Assembly (NCBI RefSeq): GCF_020184175.1
Contig: NC_065531.1
Span: 73,812,604-73,876,603, forward strand
Direction: 5' to 3'
Source of the DNA: Aphis gossypii
Taxonomy: Eukaryota; Arthropoda; Insecta; Hemiptera; Aphididae
DNA length: 64,000 bases
Below the pieces are notes generated by a model. That model saw only the letters and a program-made list of their open reading frames with translations, had not been told where the DNA came from and made no database searches. A program made the translations under genes and the position numbers. This document shows, one piece after another, positions 57,501 through 64,000 of the stretch. Every line of letters starts with the position of its first letter. Positions within the stretch are counted from its first letter, which is position 1.

Positions 57501-60500
57501 TTTAACTACTTATTATCAGTAATATTTAATGGTATAAAAATATGTTATTATTTTATCGTCATCTAGACAAATCATAAAAAGCATGGATAGGTAATCGTCA
57601 TTATAATATTTAATAATGCATATCTACTGATTATTATAGAAAAATGTAAAATAGTTCGTTATTCCAAACGAATAATAATAAAATAATAATTTTAAAAAAA
57701 AATTCTTGTTTCTTATGGTAAACTTGGTACATGATAAAAGAATGTCTCTAACCATGTAATAAACGAGTTACTAAGCCTAGCCTACCTAACAGCGATTTAG
57801 ACGAGTTTTGAACAATGACGTAGTGATAACGTCCCGGATAATAGACTAATGGATATGGACGTCTGAAGATGACTATATCAGATGTTTTTTAATATAAATA
57901 CTATAGAAAAAATGTACAACGAAGACGTATTGAAATAAACTTCAAACATTATATTATATTATTTAATGTACCTATATATATACATACAAATACGGTTTAT
58001 TTTTGTCTAGTGTTGTAAATTTGTAATGATAAAGATAAACTTTCAGACTAGAAATTATAGGTACCTAAATTAACGTTTCGCGTTAAAATTACTCGGCTTA
58101 CAAACAATGTTACATCAAAGTAATAAACAGTCGCGAGTTGTTTTTTGAGGCTATGTTTATAGTACCTATATAGTATATATATATATAATAACTACACAAA
58201 GAGCTTTTAGATTTTAGGTCTTGAGCGAAGCGACGGAGTTATTTCTTTTTCTCTAAAAACACTTTTCGAGGGCAGTAAAAGTGCTCTAAAATGTTCAAGT
58301 TGCGTATCATTTAGGTAATTGAGAAATGTATTATTTGTGTTTAAAATATATAATGTAATTAAGTCTAAAATATTAAAAATTCTCGTTATTTCCTTAAATT
58401 TTCTAAAACTATTAAATACATTTCATATTATATCAATTTTTATTCGTTTACGTTTAATAATTATTTCAATTCTGGTTAATAACTTAATAAGTCCATCTAG
58501 TACATAAATTATGAAATGGCGGTAGAAACGTTAAGATTATGTTTAAACAAGACTAGAAAATACATACTTTAATACACGAAATAACTCTATATACTTTTTG
58601 ATATATTTATATTGCTATTAAATGTATAATAGTAATTTATTTTACACAATAATTAATCATAATATAGTAGATTGAACTAATTTATGACAAAAATATTGAA
58701 TAGGTTTGTGGTATTATAACAAGCATAAATTAAAATTAAACAAAAATGAAAAAACTGTACTTAAATTTTTCTGGGAGAATTTTTGATTAATATTTAAATT
58801 TTAAATCCTTAAAGCAATAAAAATTGATAAATTGAAAAATTTTTAACTAAAAAGTAATTTAAATAGTTCCGTGATTTTTACGAATTTTGTCAAAAATCTT
58901 ACTTTAAACGCTCATAAAAATTATTGTAGATCTACTCTCAACTTTTTTTGAAAAATTCCACCATTAAAAACGTATGACTAACCATAATTCATATTATTAA
59001 AATAAAATTATAATTTTATTAAATACATCATGTTAAAAAGATAGGTGTGAGAAAACTTCGTGTGTGTGTATACCTTTATATACAAAATATTGTATAGGTA
59101 TATATATTATATCACACGTATCTGTATATTTATTTGGTGCTTTGTTGTTATTTATTTGAATTTACACAAAACATACGACGGAAATGATGAAAATCACGAG
59201 AATAAAAAATATTTAGATTATTATATTGTTTGCTTACTAAGTAGAAATAGGTATCGTGTTGCCGCTCAAAACGAACTAGAACAGACGTATAAGCACGTTG
59301 AAATGTCATAGATATTACAACGTTACTACGGTGCAAACAGGACACTGATAAGGAATCCTTTGTTCGCGTCCGTTCGGGTTATGTCGTGATGACCCCACTG
59401 AGAACTCAATTTCGTAGTAAAGAGGATGACACATTTATCTCACAATTGTATTCTTTTTTTCGACTTTTGCATTTGCATTACAATATGATAAGATTGCTGT
59501 TTGAATTTATTTATTTTTCAATCTCAACTGCTTGGCTGAAGTCGACTCAGATTTTTTCATATTGATTAAATTAAATCGTAATGGGAATAAGGATTAATAG
59601 GAATAAGAATAACATTTTATAAAATGGTGGGACTAAAATGAATTCAATAAACAATATCTGTTATTACCAGTTTAGACATATAATTATGTAAATAATATTA
59701 TAGGTGTAGTTACTGTGTGATAATTAGTGTTAACTACTGTCAATCTTTCATTATTTATTTATTTATTTTTTTACTAGTCGGTATATTATTTTAATCTGCA
59801 ATGGTACTCAAATCAATCCGTCTTTTGATGTCATTTTTGAACAGAGGTTTTTTGTGGGGATTCACCCTACCATATGTCAAAACATAGTAAATCATAATTA
59901 TAAGTTTTTACCATATTTTTTGGTTCTAATTTAGTTTTATACCAGAAAATATTCAATTAAAAATTCTACAAAATTCCAAACGAATGGATTTATTGAAATC
60001 GACAACATAGATTTGCTTAGTTATTCGCTCTATATCACCCTAATAATATTATATTAATATTATCGAAACGATAAAAATCACGTCATAAAATCGTATTTAT
60101 TATTTTTTTACATAATTAAATGTTTAAGTGAGTATAATACACTGTATTCGAAATGACAATATTTTAATGGTTACGGATACAAAAACACTATAGCGCTAGT
60201 ACTCTGAATCAGTAGCATCATTAGCTACCTGTAGGAAAAATATTTCCTCTTCAAAATCCTGATACCGAATTTTGGTTGCCGAACAAACGAAATAACACAC
60301 ATTATTCATTCGTAGGACACATTATAGGTGGTATCGTACGATACATTCCTCTGGGAAAAAAGCACAAACTTTTTGAAACAAAGGTAGTATCATATAAATT
60401 GGAAAGTAATGAACTATTTAAAAAAAAACAATATAAAACAAAATATGTATGACCGTTAACTTTATTCTGAATAATAATAGTAAGTATTAATTTAATTTAA

Positions 60501-60825
60501 CGAATTTTTAGCTATTCTCCCGACAATATTTTGCAATAAATTATTATACGCGTAGGTAAACAATTAAAACGGTTCGCTATGACTATAGTATTATAAATTA
60601 TAATGTATATGAAATCAGACGAAAAAAATAAAATTCATTCATTATACACTTGTGTGTACCGTTATAATTCAGGACCTAAACAATTACGATCTGATGAAAT
60701 GAAAAGTCAGTTGTCCGATTTCCCTCACCTCTACCACGATATTATCAACGTGTATTATTATTAAATTTCGACTTGCGGTGTATTGTACATTATTAAGAGT
60801 TTGTTTATGTCTTGAGTATTATATC
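57501..60825. other. AT-rich stretch, possible old repeats, no gene recognised
   Basis: 58,215-58,240 (TTGAGCGAAGCGACGGAGTT) and 58,850-58,980 (FNRFGKNIEKFHH-like AT text with TTCCGTGATTTTTACGAATT) resemble repeated phrases I associate with aphid DNA, but no second copy is in this window. TCACCCTA words at 59,862-59,870 and 60,035-60,042 have the same orientation and do not form inverted repeats. The 83-codon frame at 59,060-59,311 is unrecognised. Confidence 0.3.
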
Positions 60826-61113
60826 ATGGAACGGGAAGAACTTGAATTTGCTATTTCTGTATATACGCGAATAATATTATATTTCAGTGCACATGACTCC
60901 ACAGATCTCCCGGGGAGGAAAATGTTCAAATACATAACTAGTCGAGAAAAGACGCCTTACACGCGTTATTATATTATACACGTACATATTATTACATATG
61001 TATGTGTGATGATGTGTGGAAGACTTTCGGTATTACTCGAACGCTTTGAGCGCAAGTTTTCGTATAATCCCCTAGTCGACAAGATGAAGATCACGGCTGG
61101 CAGTTATTTTTAA
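60826..61113 (+). CDS. Unassigned ORF, 95 residues; best coding candidate in the window
   Basis: ATG at 60,826 in a good context (ATCATGG) opens a frame starting MEREELEFAISVYTRIILYF, with a stop at 61,111-61,113. The last 35 residues (starting MMCGRLSVLLERFERKFSYN) use mixed codons with C/G at third positions, unlike background frames. An alternative reading is a terminal exon, since TATATTTCAG at 60,879-60,888 is a fair acceptor inside the frame. No signal peptide, strong membrane segment or known domain was found. It abuts a minus-strand ORF with which it shares the palindromic TTAA at its stop. The frame is open 16 codons upstream of the ATG. Confidence 0.3.
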   Translation: MEREELEFAISVYTRIILYFSAHDSTDLPGRKMFKYITSREKTPYTRYYIIHVHIITYVCVMMCGRLSVLLERFERKFSYNPLVDKMKITAGSYF

Positions 61114-61409
61114 TTCGATCGCGTGTGTACGGAAAAATTGCGCCTCCGGAAAGAGAAAAAATCAATTATGAAGTCGTTGTCGAAATATAACTTTGTTTTG
61201 AGCGGCGACGGCGTGACCGCTGTCATACTATTAACTCGTATACACAATAAATTAATCTCCTGTCGCGCATCACTCGAAAACATTTGAAAAGTATTCGGTA
61301 TATATACGAAAAATCTGTGATGGCCTCGTAGACATGAGAGAGGAAGAGTAAGAGTACAAAAATCAAAAGTACTATATACACAAAGTCGCACGGACATCGA
61401 AAACTTCAT
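61110..61409 (-). CDS. Unassigned ORF, 99 residues, minus strand
   Basis: ATG at 61,409 reads MKFSMSVRLCVYSTFDFCTL, and 99 codons follow to TAA at 61,112-61,110. The N-terminus (Lys, then mixed hydrophobic) is weakly signal-like. Later parts are basic (DFFSFRRRNFSVHTRSN). It is tail-to-tail with the ORF at 60,826 and its start overlaps the start of the plus ORF at 61,408 by two bases. Only one strand is likely to be used, so at least one of the three frames should be spurious. Confidence 0.15.
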   Translation of the reverse strand: MKFSMSVRLCVYSTFDFCTLTLPLSCLRGHHRFFVYIPNTFQMFSSDARQEINLLCIRVNSMTAVTPSPLKTKLYFDNDFIIDFFSFRRRNFSVHTRSN

Positions 61410-61611
61410 GATTATTAGCCGTCGCGTTACACAAAAGTTTTTGACAGAAGATTTGTCAAGTTTGAAACAAAACTTGAAACAAATAGATCTGTATATGGCA
61501 TCGCACAGCTATATTAGTATATGTACCTTTATCTATATAATAAGTGGCCGTACAGTGCAGGATTTATATTTTTGGCTGTATATCATTTACAGCGGCAGCT
61601 ATAGTAAATAA
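61408..61611 (+). CDS. Unassigned ORF, 67 residues
   Basis: ATG at 61,408 begins MIISRRVTQKFLTEDLSSLK, followed by a polar helical-looking stretch and then a more hydrophobic C-terminal half (SICTFIYIIS). It stops at 61,609-61,611. Codon use is mixed. It may be a continuation exon of the ORF at 60,826 or independent. An AATAAA overlaps the stop (AGTAAATAAAC). Confidence 0.22.
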   Translation: MIISRRVTQKFLTEDLSSLKQNLKQIDLYMASHSYISICTFIYIISGRTVQDLYFWLYIIYSGSYSK

Positions 61612-61626
61612 ACATTAATTATTCAT

Positions 61627-62527
61627 CATGCATGATCACCCCGTTTTTTTTTTTCATTTAAATATATATTTATTCAAATTTTAGTTTTGGATTTTTTTAA
61701 ATATACTTGAACATAATGATGTTCAAATTATTGAAAGAGTTTTTACTACTTAGAGAGTTTCATGTGGTGGACTTCTATTTTTCAACCTCCCCCCTCTTTT
61801 ATTAACTGTAACTTATTTAGTAATCAAATTCTTTTTTTAAAAGAATATTTATATATCTAATTTAAAATTTAAAAGGAATAGTTATTAAGTTATTAAAATG
61901 TTCATACTGACGATAAAATTCTTTAAAAATGGTATTAAAAAAATATATATATAATATGTCATATTGGATCTACCATTTACTGTATGTAGAACTTGAAAAA
62001 AAATTACCTACAGTTGATAAATATTTAATAATAGTAACTGAGTATTACTGCTAGATAGCTACTATCCTCAATCCTCTATATATTCTTTTTATTTTATTCA
62101 CCCATATACTTATTGTAACTATTATTACTGCAGATAAAATTTAAAAAATATATACATTTAACATCAATGTAAAATATTAAAATTATTAAATTGGTTTAGT
62201 TCCCACATTTTCTAAACCCATTATCATGGATGTATCCTCAACACGTGAACGTGAAGGATTAATAAAATCAAATATTACTCGTTCAAATTGTGATTTATAT
62301 GTGTCAACATTTTCAGAAAAAATATTTTCTAAATAATTTACTGTTTAAAAGCAGGTGGTTGTTGTTTAAAAATAAAATGTATGTATCTCAATAGGAAATA
62401 TCTTAAATACACCTCCAGAAAAATCTCAATAATTTTAAAATATATGTTTAAAAATACTAAAAAATCATATTTTGAATAACTACATTAATCAAGAATAAAG
62501 AAAGGGTTAACATGTTTTGTCAAATCA
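61627..62527. mobile_element. Foldback MITE-like element (copy 5)
   Basis: The left arm starts CATGCATGATCACCCC and has AAATATATATTTATTCAAAT, AACTTATTTAGTAATCAAAT and TTAAAATGTTCATACTGACG. The right arm has TTCAAATTGTGATTTATATG and TGTCAACATTTTCAGAAAAA (about 62,283-62,321), matching the right arm of copy 1 at 17,400-17,440 almost word for word, then TCATATTTTGAATAACTACA and GGTTAACATG at the end. The arms are about 300 nt each around a central AT-rich stretch that includes TTTATTCACCC. There is no transposase frame. Confidence 0.6.
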
Positions 62528-63369
62528 CTATAATAATATATTGGTAATATAGTAAAGTTTATTGATCTATAACTCGGAAACTATTTATATAGTTAGGTAT
62601 CAATCTGACAAACTACACAACTTTGGTATGTTAGTTGTTTGAAACATGTATACTGATATTCTTTTTACTGTCTAAGAACGATTTAATATTACCATTTGTG
62701 ATTTGTTAAAAAGTAAAAATACAACACGTGATGTCCGAAGTGGATTTGTAACAATGACTCGATTGCATTTTTCAACTTTACTGGTACGATGAATAGCACT
62801 TGTGCTTTTTTTTCGATAATGCGACTCGAAAGGAAAACATTTTTTTAATATATAACAGGGAATGGGTGAACACGCTGTTATAATATATAATATACTGTGC
62901 AAAAGTCGAGCAATTTATAGTCGGAAAATATCAAAAGAATAAAACTTGATAATACAGGAACGATTTCACGAAACGTTTAATAATCTTCAAATATTTTCTT
63001 TGGCAATAAAGAATAAAAAGACTGAAGACATTTTCTAAAATTTAGATTGGTCTTACCATCGCTGTATTAAATATTATTTGAAATAAAAAAATAATACAAT
63101 ATGTAAGTAAGTATACCTTGCACATGAAATGTCTTTTCAAAAAAAAGATAAAACGTATAGTTTTTAATCAACATGATGAATATTATTAAATAGGTAATAA
63201 TAATATTAAAATTACTATGCTATACTTCAATATTGTGGACTTTGAAACTGTACAAAATATTACTTACATAAATAGTAATAAAAATTTGAATTTTATAGGT
63301 TTTAAAATTATATAGTTTTCTCAACTAGCCGTCTTCGTATATCTCAAAAATCATTAAACTCTTTCCGGT
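62528..63369. other. AT-rich stretch, no gene recognised
   Basis: A minus-strand GATG/GTAAGACC donor-like site lies at 63,056-63,050 behind an acceptor-like AATACAG only 5 nt away. A 76-codon minus frame (62,672-62,902) has no motif. Confidence 0.4.
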
Positions 63370-63756
63370 ATGTGTTACCATTTTGCTGTAATAGAACTAC
63401 ACCGACAATCTCGCACCATCCAGAAAAAAAAAACAAAATTCTTAACACTCTATTTCTCTGTTTCGTCTTTTCTCCTCTCTAACTCACTCTTTCACCCTCC
63501 CGCGCACCAATTCTCTCTCGTTAAAAAAAAAAAACGCCTGTCGCAGATTTCAGCTTGTTGTAAAATGAAACTCGAATATCCCCGCGGTTATATTATAGGC
63601 TCCTGCCAACTTCACCACCTGGCAAAGATTTATTTTACCTTCCGCCGTCCCGCAAGGTTCCCGCGTATATATACGTATTATATTATTTATATTACATACC
63701 TATCCCTATCGTCTCCTTCCCTCTCATTCATCTTGATTACAATATCCATTCCCTAA
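63370..63756 (+). other. 128-codon open frame in CT-rich DNA
   Basis: ATG at 63,370 begins MCYHFAVIELHRQSRTIQKK and runs to TAA at 63,754-63,756. The DNA is strongly pyrimidine-rich on this strand (63,450-63,515, 63,700-63,755), which removes stop codons, and two lysine runs come from A-tracts. I therefore read it as a composition artefact, possibly within a transcribed, CT-rich promoter or 5' UTR region. No domain is recognised. Confidence 0.2.
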
Positions 63757-64000
63757 TCCCTTTCTTAAAATTGAAGTTGATCAAGCTGCAACTGTTTCGC
63801 TTAAACGCAACGACTACGCATCTATTTCTGTTGTTCAAACTATTTTTTTTTTTTTTTTATATCCAAATCGAGTTAGTAATAGTTTTTATTTTTTGTATAT
63901 TCTTAGATATCGAACCCAATAACATATAAACCTTGCTTGATTCAAAATTGATCATCAATGCCTACAACCGTTTCATTCGTTACACTTTATTACTTTTATA

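Noticed and set aside
59862..60042. Two TCACCCTA words suspected as ends of a TIR element
   Set aside because: They lie in the same orientation, not inverted, and the flanks show no target duplication.
63370..63756. 128-codon ORF as a protein-coding gene
   Set aside because: CT-rich strands lack stop codons. Two A-tract lysine runs and no domain speak for a composition effect. It is kept only as an annotated low-confidence stretch.
1..64000. CRISPR arrays, operons, phage, plasmid or bacterial gene clusters
   Set aside because: No spaced direct repeats, no ribosome-binding-site/ORF trains and no compact coding. The sequence has eukaryotic intergenic or intronic character throughout.

Overview
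The window reads as a piece of an animal nuclear genome, most likely an insect and probably an aphid. By eye it is roughly 70% A+T. It has no prokaryote-style gene packing. It is full of (TA)n, (CA)n, (ATT)n and poly-A/T tracts and of the short phrase TAGGTACCTA/GTAGGTAC. The only family-level matches I can make are to fossil retrotransposon and DNA-transposon pieces. The aphid guess rests on this texture and on my memory of aphid repeats, so it is inference and not a database result.

I do not recognise any intact gene. The longest open frames are 95 to 141 codons and match nothing I know. If genes are present they are split by long introns. What can be seen are places where a good splice acceptor is followed by a short open frame, where an exon-like stretch lies between an acceptor and a donor, or where an ATG is followed at once by a strong donor. 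In DNA this AT-rich a stop is expected about every 12 codons, so many of these could be chance. All are given with low confidence.

Layout. 0-5.4 kb: two possible terminal exons at the left edge, a dead LINE reverse-transcriptase tail (about 1.54-2.01 kb, minus strand), a 908-bp TIR/TA element (3,281-4,188), and a cluster of acceptor-linked open frames at 5.0-5.3 kb. 5.4-16 kb: mostly empty, with one exon-like minus-strand segment (9,030-9,113), palindromes, and a start-codon/donor site at 12.58 kb. 16-28.5 kb: three to four copies of one long inverted-repeat (foldback MITE-like) family, CpG-richer islands at 16.2, 20.3 and 25.7-26.3 kb, two same-frame open segments separated by one TGA (20.26-20.52 kb), and a second dead LINE tail (27.1-27.4 kb, minus). 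28.5-51 kb: a possible retro-inserted fragment with an A-tail (30.9 kb), a GC-rich island (32.7-33.1 kb), two candidate promoter/first-exon sites (34.1 kb minus; 40.3 kb plus), a hAT-like non-autonomous element (43.5-44.0 kb) and a candidate 17-nt microexon (46.6 kb). 51-64 kb: three more copies of the foldback family, and at 60.8-61.6 kb three abutting open frames on alternating strands, the most coding-like block here.

There is no operon, CRISPR array, complete RNA gene or intact transposase. Nothing in the sequence shows a coherent undescribed biological system. The features most worth a follow-up are the repeated foldback family, the 60.8-61.6 kb ORF block, the in-frame TGA pair at 20.3 kb, and the first-exon-like sites at 34.1 and 40.3 kb.
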